NCBI GenBank assembly: GCA_036841525.1
Contig: DAITVZ010000081.1
Location: 1 to 17,911 of the forward strand
Length of the DNA stretch: 17,911 nt
From: JAAYEA01 sp012689325
Lineage (GTDB): Bacteria; Chloroflexota; Anaerolineae; JAAYEA01
Direction of reading: 5' to 3'
Shown: piece by piece, positions 8,001 to 14,408 of the stretch
How positions within the stretch are numbered: the first letter of the stretch is position 1
Layout: each line of letters starts with the position of its first letter
Position numbers and translations under genes: made by a program
Notes under the pieces: generated by a model
The model's input: the letters and a program-made list of their open reading frames with translations, nothing else
What the model was told of the DNA's origin: nothing
Database searches by the model: none

Positions 8001-11000
8001 AGGTGGCGCTGGAGATGAGCTTTTACCAGGTGCGCTGGTACAGCGTGCAGGAAAAGGACGCCGACGGCAGCCTGCGCTGGACCTTCAAGTCCGAGGACAC
8101 CTTGGTGGGCACGCAAAAGGTGACCACCGACGATAAGGGCAAGGCCGTGGCTTCCTTCGTCCCAGAAAAAGGCGGCACGTACCGCATCCGCGCCGTGGGC
8201 GCCGACCAGCGCGGCAACCAGGTCAGCTCCTCCACCTATATGTGGGTGAGCAGCTCCGAATACACCGCCTGGCGGCAAGAGAACCACAACCGCATCGAGC
8301 TGGTCCCGGACCAGAAGAGCTACGCGCCCGGCGACACGGCGCACATCCTGATCCCGTCCCCTTACCAGGGCGAGACCAAGGCGCTGCTGACCATCGAGCG
8401 CGGGCGCATCCTGGAGCACCGCATCCTGACGCTAGCCAGCAACAGCGAGCAGGTCGCTATCCCGATCACCGCGGACCACGCGCCCAACATCTTTGTCTCG
8501 GTGTTCATCGTGAAGGGCCAGGACGCGGACAACCCGCTGCCTTCCTTCCGGCTGGGCTATGCCACGCTGCCCGTCTCCCCCAGGGAGAAAGAGCTGACCA
8601 TCACCATCACGCCGGATCGCGATACCTATGGCCCCGGCGAAACGGCCAAGTACCGCATCCAGGCCACGGACTATGCCGGGCGCGGGGTGGAGGCCGAGGC
8701 TTCCCTCGCCCTCATCGACCTGTCGGTCCTGACCCTCTCGGCTGACCAGGGGCCGGACCTGATGCAGACGTTTTACGCCGAGCGCGGCCTGTCCATCCGC
8801 ACCGGCTCCACGCTGGCCCTCGCCTCGCAAGAGGTGGCGGCCGCGCCGCAGTCCGAGGAGCTCAAGGCGAAAGGCGGCGGCGGCGGGGAGAGCGGCGGCC
8901 TGGACGTGCGCCAGGACTTTCCCGATACCGCCTACTGGAACCCGGCGCTCCGCACCGACGCGCAAGGCGCGGGCCAGGTGGAGGTCAAGCTGGCCGATAG
9001 CCTGACCACCTGGCGCATGCGCGCCCAGGTCGTCACCGCCGATACCGCGGTGGGCAAGGCCCAGATGGACGTGGTCTCCACCAAGGACCTGCTCATCCGC
9101 CCGGCGACGCCTCGCTTCTTTGTCGTCGGCGACAAGGCACAGCTCGCCGCGGTCATCCACAACAACACCCCCGCCGAGTTCCAGGCCCAGGTCAAGCTCG
9201 AGGCCACCGGGCTCAAGGTCCAAGGGGCGGCGCAGATGGTGAACCTGCCCGGCAACGGGATCGTCAAGGTAACCTGGGAAGTGGAGGCGCTGCCTGGGGA
9301 TCAGGCCGATTTGGTCTTTTCCGTGACCGGCGGCGGGCTCTCCGATGCCGCCAAGCCCTCCTTTGGTGTGCTGCCCGTCTATCGCTACAGCACGCCGGAG
9401 GTGGTGGGCACGTCCGGCCAGGTGGAGCCCGACGAGACCCGCGTCGAGGTAGTGCAGTTGCCGGTCGAGATGGACCCCACCCAGGGCGAGCTCTTGCTCA
9501 AGCTGGAGCCCTCGCTGGCGGCGGGCATGCGCGACGGCCTCACCTACCTCAAAACGTATCCGTATGACTGCATCGAGCAGACGGTAAGCCGCTTCCTGCC
9601 CAACGTCGTGACCTATCGCGCGCTGCGCAACCTGGGCATCCGCAACACCGAGCTGGAGGCCGCCCTCCCCGAGGAGGTCAGCAAGAGCCTGCAACGGCTG
9701 TATGTCCAGCAGCACTATGATGGCGGCTGGGGCTGGTGGGTGAGCGACGAGAGCAATGCCTTTCTCACCGCGTATGTGGTGCTGGGGCTGAACGAGGCGC
9801 AACGCGCCAGCCTCGCCGTGGATGGCGAGGTCATGTCCCGCGCCGTCGCCTTCCTGGAAGAGGGCCTGAGCCAGGCGCTGGACGTCAAGCAGGGCCACCG
9901 CGCCAACGAGCGGGCCTTTGTCCTCTATGTCCTGGCCGAATACTATGCCGACCATGATGGGGCCGCGGATCTGGGCCGCGCGGTGGCGCTCTATGAGCGG
10001 CGCGACACCCTGGATATCTATGGCAAGGCCTACCTGGCCATGGCCCTGCAGTTGATGGCCCCCGGCGAAAGCTCGCGCTTCAACACGCTGCTCAGCGACA
10101 TCAACTCGGCGGCGATCCGCTCGGCCACCGCCACGCACTGGGAAGAGCAAGAGATCGACTACCGGACCATGAACACCGACCTGCGCAGCACGGCCATCGT
10201 CCTGCGCGCGCTGGTCAGGCTGGCGCCGGAAAACCCGATGATCCCCAATACCGTGCGCTGGCTGATGAGCGCCCGCAAGGCCGGGTACTGGCCGACCACG
10301 CAAGAGACCGCCTGGTCGATCATGGCCCTCACCGACTATATGGCGGCCAGCGGCGAGCTGGAGGCCGACTATAGCTACCGCATCGGCCTCAATGGCCAGG
10401 TCTGGGGCGATGGCGCGGTGAGCGCCGACACCCTGGACGAGCCCCGGCAACTGCGCGCCGAGGTCGGCGAGCTGCTGACCGAGGTCGGCAACCAGATCTG
10501 GCTGGAGCGCGAGGCCGTGGCGGGCCAGACCGGCAAAGGCAAGCTCTACTATACGGCGCACCTGCGTTACTTCCTGCCGGTGCAGGACCTGGAGGCGCTG
10601 AACCGCGGCATCATCATCAGCCGCCAGTACAGCCAGTACGAGGATCCCAAGCTGCCCGTGGAGCAGGCCAAGGTGGGCGATATCATCCAGGTCAAGCTGA
10701 CCATCATCGCCCCCAATGATCTGCACTACCTGGTGGTGGAAGACCCGCTGCCGGCGGGGTGCGAGGCCGTGGACACCAGCTTGCAGACCTCCAGCGTCGC
10801 CTACGAAGAGGGCAAGTTTGACCCGATCGACTGGGACAAGCTTCCCTACTGGTGGTACTTTAAGCACAGCGAGCTGCGCGACGAGAAAGTGGCGCTCTTT
10901 GCCACGAGCCTGGGCCGGGGGACCTACGAGTACACCTATCTCATGCGCGCCAGCCTGCCGGGCGAGTTCCTGGTGATGCCCACGCAGGCCTACGAGATGT

Positions 11001-11059
11001 ACTTCCCCGAGGTGTTCGGGCGCAGCGATGGCGGCATGCTGGTGATCGCGGAGGAATAA
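5084..11059 (+). CDS. Alpha-2-macroglobulin-like thioester lipoprotein with N-terminal Ig-like repeats
   Basis: This 1991-residue secreted protein starts with a lipoprotein signal peptide (hydrophobic core about 11-27, lipobox LTGC, acylated Cys29). A Thr/Pro-rich linker (30 to about 68) is followed by four Ig-like (Big_5/SbsA type) repeats of about 100 residues, marked by TFDQPMDQAS (about 94), SFNRPV (about 195), TFNQPMDHAS (about 299) and TFSGPMDPAT (about 402). Macroglobulin domains follow, including the MG2 motif YTERPIYRPGQ at about 704. A Gly-rich bait-like segment is at about 1262-1275, and the A2M core begins at about 1282. The thioester motif CIEQ (Cys1496-Gln1499) is intact, then an alpha/alpha thioester domain and a C-terminal macroglobulin domain. 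Family members trap proteases through bait cleavage and covalent capture; bacterial forms protect the cell surface. AGGAGG (5068-5073) precedes the ATG. No penicillin-binding partner gene (pbpC) is adjacent. Confidence 0.95.
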   Translation: MTHISPRWSRVTFTVLIAISLLVASLTGCADTPTPTPPPPTATRTATATIIPPTDTPEPTATATSTPLPPHAPFITYRFPAPGEELRTDAPIAITFDQPMDQASVEAAFQIQPAVKGELKWQDNTLTFKPTGESFLRNATYTVSINERAKSLMGLPIQAPAAFRLRTVGYLEATDVQPADDTVEVDMKAAVTVSFNRPVVPLTSIGSQASLPQPLRFTPPVEGQGEWLNTSIYTFRPSSGFLPATTYEVRIAAGLEDTTGGALPEDFAWSFTTKLPAVSSTEPFDGANYIAPTAPITVTFNQPMDHASAQAAFSLADSRGQAVPGSFTWAGDAMRFTPAAPLAMGASYRGQVNAGALALGSERGTETVYSWSFQVIAQPRIVSTSPADGDTQASPYTELNVTFSGPMDPATLRENLTIIPEPTEIYSGWARSNTRLWLSFGAKASTSYKVTLGAGLAGRYGHTLGQPQTISFTTRAMDPSVYLSSAARVGTYSAYSDAVVGISHLNVSSMTLLLFRLSEQDFVRLNSNEWWQAWQDFSPAPSALLRQWSLDAAAPLNERVSKKVAVEAQEGVRLAPGLYYLLVTGTGVQDKQAHIMVVGRTNLVVKHSEQEMLVWATDLSTGQPVPDLPLTIQGEKVNIQGTTDKDGVFKTPLEKHDPWLSLFVFARRGQETTVAVSTWSSGIDHWEFGLNSGWEQPYRGIVYTERPIYRPGQKVYFKGILRTDDDGRYGLPALETIQMRIIDSQGNEVYRDALTLSDMGTFSGEFTLGDEAALGIYYLEASGPEDLDPGFYVGANFQVAEYRKPEYLVNVTTDQESYIQGDEIAVNVEASYFFGGALRDAPVQWRLMSQNHTFLWEGKGWWDFTDMGIEDWQRPWSAYGEFVTEGKGRTDPEGRFTFALPADIAARKMSQVFTIEATVTDVNGQEVSARASAIVHKGLFYIGLQPQAYIGAAGQEQKVNVITVDTEGITVTQVALEMSFYQVRWYSVQEKDADGSLRWTFKSEDTLVGTQKVTTDDKGKAVASFVPEKGGTYRIRAVGADQRGNQVSSSTYMWVSSSEYTAWRQENHNRIELVPDQKSYAPGDTAHILIPSPYQGETKALLTIERGRILEHRILTLASNSEQVAIPITADHAPNIFVSVFIVKGQDADNPLPSFRLGYATLPVSPREKELTITITPDRDTYGPGETAKYRIQATDYAGRGVEAEASLALIDLSVLTLSADQGPDLMQTFYAERGLSIRTGSTLALASQEVAAAPQSEELKAKGGGGGESGGLDVRQDFPDTAYWNPALRTDAQGAGQVEVKLADSLTTWRMRAQVVTADTAVGKAQMDVVSTKDLLIRPATPRFFVVGDKAQLAAVIHNNTPAEFQAQVKLEATGLKVQGAAQMVNLPGNGIVKVTWEVEALPGDQADLVFSVTGGGLSDAAKPSFGVLPVYRYSTPEVVGTSGQVEPDETRVEVVQLPVEMDPTQGELLLKLEPSLAAGMRDGLTYLKTYPYDCIEQTVSRFLPNVVTYRALRNLGIRNTELEAALPEEVSKSLQRLYVQQHYDGGWGWWVSDESNAFLTAYVVLGLNEAQRASLAVDGEVMSRAVAFLEEGLSQALDVKQGHRANERAFVLYVLAEYYADHDGAADLGRAVALYERRDTLDIYGKAYLAMALQLMAPGESSRFNTLLSDINSAAIRSATATHWEEQEIDYRTMNTDLRSTAIVLRALVRLAPENPMIPNTVRWLMSARKAGYWPTTQETAWSIMALTDYMAASGELEADYSYRIGLNGQVWGDGAVSADTLDEPRQLRAEVGELLTEVGNQIWLEREAVAGQTGKGKLYYTAHLRYFLPVQDLEALNRGIIISRQYSQYEDPKLPVEQAKVGDIIQVKLTIIAPNDLHYLVVEDPLPAGCEAVDTSLQTSSVAYEEGKFDPIDWDKLPYWWYFKHSELRDEKVALFATSLGRGTYEYTYLMRASLPGEFLVMPTQAYEMYFPEVFGRSDGGMLVIAEE

Positions 11060-11072
11060 CCAAATACGAGAG

Positions 11073-11109
11073 CCTGAAGGCCGGGGCGCAGCCCGCCTCG
11101 GCCTTCAGG
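11073..11109. repeat. Long inverted repeat after the macroglobulin gene
   Basis: CCTGAAGGCC (11073-11082) and GGCCTTCAGG (11100-11109) form a perfect 10-bp stem with a 17-base GC-rich loop, 14 bases past the stop codon. There is no T-run. A second short stem CGGGC/GCCCG follows at 11117-11130. It could protect the 3' end of the mRNA or be a dispersed palindromic element; a single copy cannot distinguish these. Confidence 0.5.
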
Positions 11110-11145
11110 GCAGCTTCGGGCTTGCGCCCGGAAATAGGCAAAAGA

Positions 11146-11171
11146 AAAGCCCCGTTGGGTAACGGGGCTTT
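11146..11171. terminator. Bidirectional intrinsic terminator between macroglobulin and pilin 1 genes
   Basis: Perfect 11-bp arms AAAGCCCCGTT (11146-11156) and AACGGGGCTTT (11161-11171) enclose the loop GGGT. The plus strand continues into CTTTG; the minus strand continues into TTCTTTTGCC. It can end both the rightward macroglobulin transcript and the leftward pilin transcript, whose stop codon is about 24 bases away. Confidence 0.92.
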
Positions 11172-11194
11172 CTTTGTGAACCGCGAACCGGAGC

Positions 11195-11344
11195 TTACGG
11201 AGCCAGCGCGTCGGTGATGCTCTGGAACACGCCCTGGACCTGGCCGCCCAGAGCCGTCAGGGCGGCGATGACGACGATAGCGACGAGAACGATGATCAGC
11301 GCGTACTCGACGAGACCCTGGCCCTCTTCCTTCGGCAGATACAT
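11195..11344 (-). CDS. flp: Flp-type (type IVb) pilin, copy 1
   Basis: This gene encodes a 49-residue prepilin, at the short end of Flp/Fap pilins. The short leader MYLPKEEG ends at Gly8, the expected prepilin peptidase cut site. The mature N-terminus QGLVEYALI carries the conserved Glu at +5 and Tyr at +6. One hydrophobic helix spans about 15-33 (ALIIVLVAIVVIAALTALG), and a short tail QVQGVFQSITDALAP completes it. Flp pilins are exported and assembled by Tad machinery (TadA ATPase, TadB/C, a TadV-type peptidase), none of which is in this window. The start is fixed by AAGAGGAGGAA (11350-11360) upstream. It has its own promoter and terminator. Copy 2 lies 242 bases upstream and differs only at residues 2 (Tyr/Phe) and 42 (Ser/Ala). 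Confidence 0.93.
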   Translation of the reverse strand: MYLPKEEGQGLVEYALIIVLVAIVVIAALTALGGQVQGVFQSITDALAP

Positions 11345-11392
11345 GATGATTCCTCCTCTTGAACTATGAAAGAAAAAAATGAGGTTTGTGTC

Positions 11393-11430
11393 CGATATCG
11401 GCGGCTGTGGATTCAGTTCGTTCGATATCG
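11393..11430. repeat. Pair of CGATATCG palindromes in the pilin 1 leader
   Basis: The 8-bp palindrome CGATATCG occurs at 11393-11400 and 11423-11430, 30 bases apart (about three helical turns), within the predicted 5' leader of pilin 1 just past the start site. Pilin 2 lacks the pair. The octamer also occurs inside the GrpB gene, so chance is possible. Confidence 0.3.
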
Positions 11431-11442
11431 ATCACAGCACAC

Positions 11443-11471
11443 AGTATAGCAGCGCCCCCGCGGCTTTTCAA
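11443..11471 (-). promoter_or_regulatory. Sigma70-type promoter for pilin 1
   Basis: On the minus strand TTGAAA (11471-11466), a 17-base spacer and TATACT (11448-11443) match consensus at 5/6 and 5/6. The expected start near 11436 gives a leader of about 90 bases. Confidence 0.82.
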
Positions 11472-11534
11472 TAGTACCCTAGTACCGGGCTCCCCAACAA
11501 GGCGCTTCATGGCGCGTCCGGCGCGCAAACAACA

Positions 11535-11560
11535 AGAGCCCCGCGCACAGCCGGGGCTCT
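11535..11560 (-). terminator. Intrinsic terminator of pilin 2
   Basis: Arms AGAGCCCCG (11535-11543) and CGGGGCTCT (11552-11560) form a perfect 9-bp stem with an 8-base loop. On the minus strand the hairpin is followed by TGTTGTTTG, and it begins about 26 bases past the pilin 2 stop. It separates the two pilin transcripts. Confidence 0.8.
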
Positions 11561-11586
11561 GCTGACCACAGGATGCGGGTCCGCGC

Positions 11587-11736
11587 CTACGGGGCCAGCG
11601 CGTCGGTGATGGCCTGAAACACGCCCTGCACCTGGCCGCCCAGGGCCGTCAAGGCAGCGATTACGACGATGGCGACGAGAACGATGATCAGGGCGTACTC
11701 GACGAGCCCCTGACCTTCTTCCTTTGGCAGAAACAT
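11587..11736 (-). CDS. flp: Flp-type (type IVb) pilin, copy 2
   Basis: This 49-residue prepilin is nearly identical to copy 1. The leader MFLPKEEG ends at the predicted cut after Gly8, Glu13 is the +5 residue, Tyr14 the +6 residue, and the single hydrophobic helix is unchanged. Thirteen codons differ silently and two change the residue (Phe2, Ala42), so the duplication is not very recent and the protein is under strong constraint. AAGGAGGTG (11743-11751), a near-perfect Shine-Dalgarno site, lies 6 bases before the ATG; it differs from the site of copy 1. Promoter and terminator are separate from those of copy 1, so the two can be expressed independently. No Tad assembly genes are visible nearby. 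Confidence 0.93.
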   Translation of the reverse strand: MFLPKEEGQGLVEYALIIVLVAIVVIAALTALGGQVQGVFQAITDALAP

Positions 11737-11814
11737 CTCGCGCACCTCCTTCCCTCGACCATATCTGGCTGCTCATGGGAACGCCCGGCCGCGGCGGCCC
11801 AGAGGTCCCCTGGA

Positions 11815-11844
11815 TTTCCAGTCCATTTCTAGCAAGAGTATAAT
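11815..11844 (+). promoter_or_regulatory. Promoter for the nadE operon
   Basis: A perfect TATAAT (11839-11844) is preceded at 18 bases by TTTCCA (11815-11820), a 4/6 match. Initiation is expected near 11851, leaving a leader of about 68 bases, which opens with GGCGCGG (11851-11857) able to pair with CCGCGCC (11887-11893). The -10 overlaps the -10 of the divergent pilin 2 promoter. Confidence 0.7.
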
Positions 11845-11865
11845 AGAAGAGGCGCGGATTGGCAA
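11837..11865 (-). promoter_or_regulatory. Sigma70-type promoter for pilin 2, sharing its -10 with the nadE promoter
   Basis: On the minus strand TTGCCA (11865-11860), a 17-base spacer and TATACT (11842-11837) form a good promoter. Its -10 occupies four of the same base pairs as the rightward TATAAT. Initiation near 11830 gives a leader of about 94 bases before pilin 2. Confidence 0.78.
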
Positions 11866-11918
11866 GCCACGCATGAAGCGGGGCCTCCGCGCCCATCTCG
11901 TCGGAAGGGGCACCAAGC

Positions 11919-13670
11919 ATGACCATCCTCAGGGTAGCGCTGGCGCAAGCCAACAGCACCGTCGGCGATCTGGCAGGCAACGAACGCAAGGCGATCGGGT
12001 TCATCCAGCGCGCCCAGCAGGCCGCCGCGGACCTGGTCCTGCTCCCCGAGATGTTCTTGACCGGCTATCCCCCCGAAGACCTCTTGCTCAAGCCGCACTT
12101 TGTCTCGGCCAACATGGCGCGGCTGGAGAGCCTCGCCCGCCAGGTGCGCGGCATCACCGCCATCGTCGGCTTGGCCCATTACGACGGTGACCTCTATAAC
12201 GCCGCCGCCTTGCTGCACGACGGCCAGGTGCGGGGCATCTATCACAAAAGCTACCTGCCCAACTATGGCGTGTTCGACGAGGAGCGCTACTTCCAGCGCG
12301 GCCAGGACCTCCTGCTGTTCCGGCTCCACGGCGCCACCATCGGCATCAGCATCTGCGAGGATATCTGGTATCCGGGCGCGCCCAGCGAGGATTTGGCCCT
12401 GGCCGGCGCGCAGATGATCGTCAATATCTCGGCCTCGCCCTATCACCAGGGCAAGGGCGCGGCGCGGCATCGCATGCTGGCCACCCGCGCCGCCGATAAC
12501 ATCGCCGCCGTCGCTTTCTGCAACCTCGTGGGCGGGCAAGATGAGCTGGTCTTTGATGGCGACAGCGCCATTTTCGACGAGCGCGGCGAGTTCCTGGCGC
12601 GGGGCCGCCAGTTCGAGGAAGACCTGGTGGTCGCCGATGTGGACCTGGACAGCGTCCTGCGGCGGCGCCTGCACGACCCGCGCCAGCGCCGGGACCACCT
12701 GGCCTGGCCGCGCGAGCGCATCCGCATCGTCGAACTGGAGGGCTCGGACAGCCCGGCCAAGCCGCCGCTGCCCCCCTGCAACGTGCAGCCCCTGGACCCA
12801 GTGGCCGAGGTCTATCAGGCGCTGGTGCTGGGCACGCGGGACTATATCCGCAAGAACGGCTTCCGCCAGGTGGTCATCGCCATCTCGGGCGGCGTGGATT
12901 CGGCGCTGACCGCCTGCATCGCCGCCGACGCGCTGGGGCCCGAGAACGTGACTGGCGTCTTTATGCCCTCCCACTACTCCTCCACCGACAGCCGCGAGGA
13001 CGCCGAGGCGCTGGCCCGCCACCTGGGCATCAAATACCTGTCCATTCCCATCACCGAGACGTTCGCCGCCTATCGGGGCATGCTGGCTGAGGCGCTGGCC
13101 GGGACCAAGCCCGATATCACCGAGGAGAACCTGCAGGCCCGCATCCGCGGCAACGTGCTCATGGCCCTCTCCAACAAGTTTGGCTGGCTGGTGCTCACCA
13201 CCGGCAACAAGAGCGAGATGAGCGTCGGCTATTGCACGCTCTATGGCGACATGGCCGGCGGCTTTGCCGTGATCAAGGACGTGCCCAAGATGCTGGTCTA
13301 CGCCCTCTCGCGCTACCGCAACACGGTCGGGGAGGCGATCCCGCAACGCACCCTGGAGAGGGCCCCCACCGCTGAGCTGCGCCCCAACCAGAAGGACGAG
13401 GACAGCCTGCCGCCGTATGCGCTGCTGGACGGCATCCTGCGCGAATACGTCGAGGAGGGCAAGAGCGCCGCCCAAATCGCCGCGCTCGGCTATGACCCCA
13501 CCACCGTCCAGGAGGTCATCGCCATGGTGGACCGCAGCGAGTACAAGCGCCGCCAGGCCCCGCCCGGCGTCAAGATCACCCACCTGGCCTTCGGCAAGGA
13601 CCGGCGCCAGCCCATCACCAACCGCTACCGCGACGGCTCCGCCGCTTCGGGCGGCCGCTCCCAATCATGA
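11919..13670 (+). CDS. nadE: Glutamine-dependent NAD+ synthetase
   Basis: The 583-residue two-domain enzyme makes NAD+ from deamido-NAD+, ATP and glutamine in the cytoplasm. The N-terminal nitrilase-type glutaminase domain (about 1-270) has the full catalytic set: Glu44 (LLPEMFLTGYPPED), Lys110 (YHKSYLPNYGVFDE) and Cys146 (ISICEDIWYPG). The synthetase domain (about 290-560) has the PP-loop ISGGVDSA, with SGGVDS at 323-328, and the later STDSREDAE, TGNKSE and LRPNQKDEDSLP motifs. Length and order match the bacterial glutamine-dependent form. GGAAGGGG (11902-11909) lies 9 bases before the ATG. It leads a five-gene operon, followed after 15 bases by the methyltransferase gene. The assignment is secure. 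Confidence 0.97.
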   Translation: MTILRVALAQANSTVGDLAGNERKAIGFIQRAQQAAADLVLLPEMFLTGYPPEDLLLKPHFVSANMARLESLARQVRGITAIVGLAHYDGDLYNAAALLHDGQVRGIYHKSYLPNYGVFDEERYFQRGQDLLLFRLHGATIGISICEDIWYPGAPSEDLALAGAQMIVNISASPYHQGKGAARHRMLATRAADNIAAVAFCNLVGGQDELVFDGDSAIFDERGEFLARGRQFEEDLVVADVDLDSVLRRRLHDPRQRRDHLAWPRERIRIVELEGSDSPAKPPLPPCNVQPLDPVAEVYQALVLGTRDYIRKNGFRQVVIAISGGVDSALTACIAADALGPENVTGVFMPSHYSSTDSREDAEALARHLGIKYLSIPITETFAAYRGMLAEALAGTKPDITEENLQARIRGNVLMALSNKFGWLVLTTGNKSEMSVGYCTLYGDMAGGFAVIKDVPKMLVYALSRYRNTVGEAIPQRTLERAPTAELRPNQKDEDSLPPYALLDGILREYVEEGKSAAQIAALGYDPTTVQEVIAMVDRSEYKRRQAPPGVKITHLAFGKDRRQPITNRYRDGSAASGGRSQS

Positions 13671-13685
13671 GACGAGGATAACGAC

Positions 13686-14408
13686 TTGGGCGAGGACAAG
13701 GCGATTCACCTGGGGCATCCCAGCTATGTCTGGCGCTATGGCCAGGACCGGCGCCTGGCCATGATCGACCAGTATGCGCCGCTGGCCGGACAGCGCGTGT
13801 TGGATGTCGGCTGCGGCATCGGCGCCTACGTGCGCAAGATGGGGGCGCTCGGCGCCGCGGCCTATGGCGTGGACGTGGACGAGGACAAGGTGCGCCAGGC
13901 CCACGCCGATCTGGACCTGGTCTGCGCCAGCGCCGCCGAGCAACTCCCCTTCCCCGACGGCGCCTTTGGCCGCGTGCTCTTGCACGAGATCATCGAGCAT
14001 GTGAACGATGACCGGCAGTCCATCCGCGAGGCCTGCCGCGTGCTGGGGCCCGGCGGCCGCATGGTGATCTTTGCCCCCAACCGGCTTTATCCCTTCGAGA
14101 CCCATGGGGCCTATTGGGGCGGCGCGTACCACTTTGGGAATATCCCCATGGTCAACTATTTGCCGCACCGCTGGCGGAAGCGCTTCTGCCCGCACGTGCG
14201 CGCCTACACCCGCGGCGACATCCGCGCGCTCTATCAGGGGCTGCCGGTGCGGCTCGTCGTGCACACCCAGGTCTATCCCGGCTATGACAAGATCGCCCAC
14301 CGCCGCCCGCGGCTGGCCCGCCTCTTGCGCCAGATCACCTACCTGCTGGAGCATACGCCCTTGCGCGCGCTGGGCCTTTCCCACCTGGTCGTCCTGGAAA
14401 AAGAGTGA
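13686..14408 (+). CDS. Class I SAM-dependent methyltransferase, substrate unknown
   Basis: This 240-residue protein has a Rossmann methyltransferase core. Motif I is VLDVGCGIGAYV (about 38-49). The acidic end of strand 2 is GVDVDEDKV, motif II region AEQLPFPDGAFGRVLLHEIIEHV, and LGPGGRMVIFAPNR is the usual post-motif strand. The C-terminal half, rich in Arg and Tyr, presumably binds the substrate, which the sequence does not identify. The start is TTG at 13686, preceded by GAGGA (13674-13678); the next in-frame ATG (13761) would remove a conserved-looking HPSYVWRYGQDRRLA segment. The stop TGA overlaps the ATG of the SAM hydrolase gene, so the two are translationally coupled. One product destroys SAM while this one uses it, which makes the pairing notable. 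Confidence 0.9.
   Translation: MGEDKAIHLGHPSYVWRYGQDRRLAMIDQYAPLAGQRVLDVGCGIGAYVRKMGALGAAAYGVDVDEDKVRQAHADLDLVCASAAEQLPFPDGAFGRVLLHEIIEHVNDDRQSIREACRVLGPGGRMVIFAPNRLYPFETHGAYWGGAYHFGNIPMVNYLPHRWRKRFCPHVRAYTRGDIRALYQGLPVRLVVHTQVYPGYDKIAHRRPRLARLLRQITYLLEHTPLRALGLSHLVVLEKE

Noticed and set aside
5159..8419. A 1086-codon open frame on the minus strand inside the macroglobulin gene, and a similar 811-codon frame at 8432-10867.
   Set aside because: They are antisense shadows of a GC-rich gene. The translations are low-complexity, rich in Gly, Ala, Arg, His and Leu, without recognisable domains, while the sense protein has coherent domains throughout.
11873..11918. A leader ORF starting at 11873 in the nadE transcript.
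   Set aside because: It lacks a ribosome site and simply runs on into nadE out of frame for 105 codons with no recognisable product.
11829..13664. A 611-codon minus-strand open frame opposite nadE.
   Set aside because: It mirrors the codon bias of nadE, has no domain, and would run into the pilin 2 promoter.
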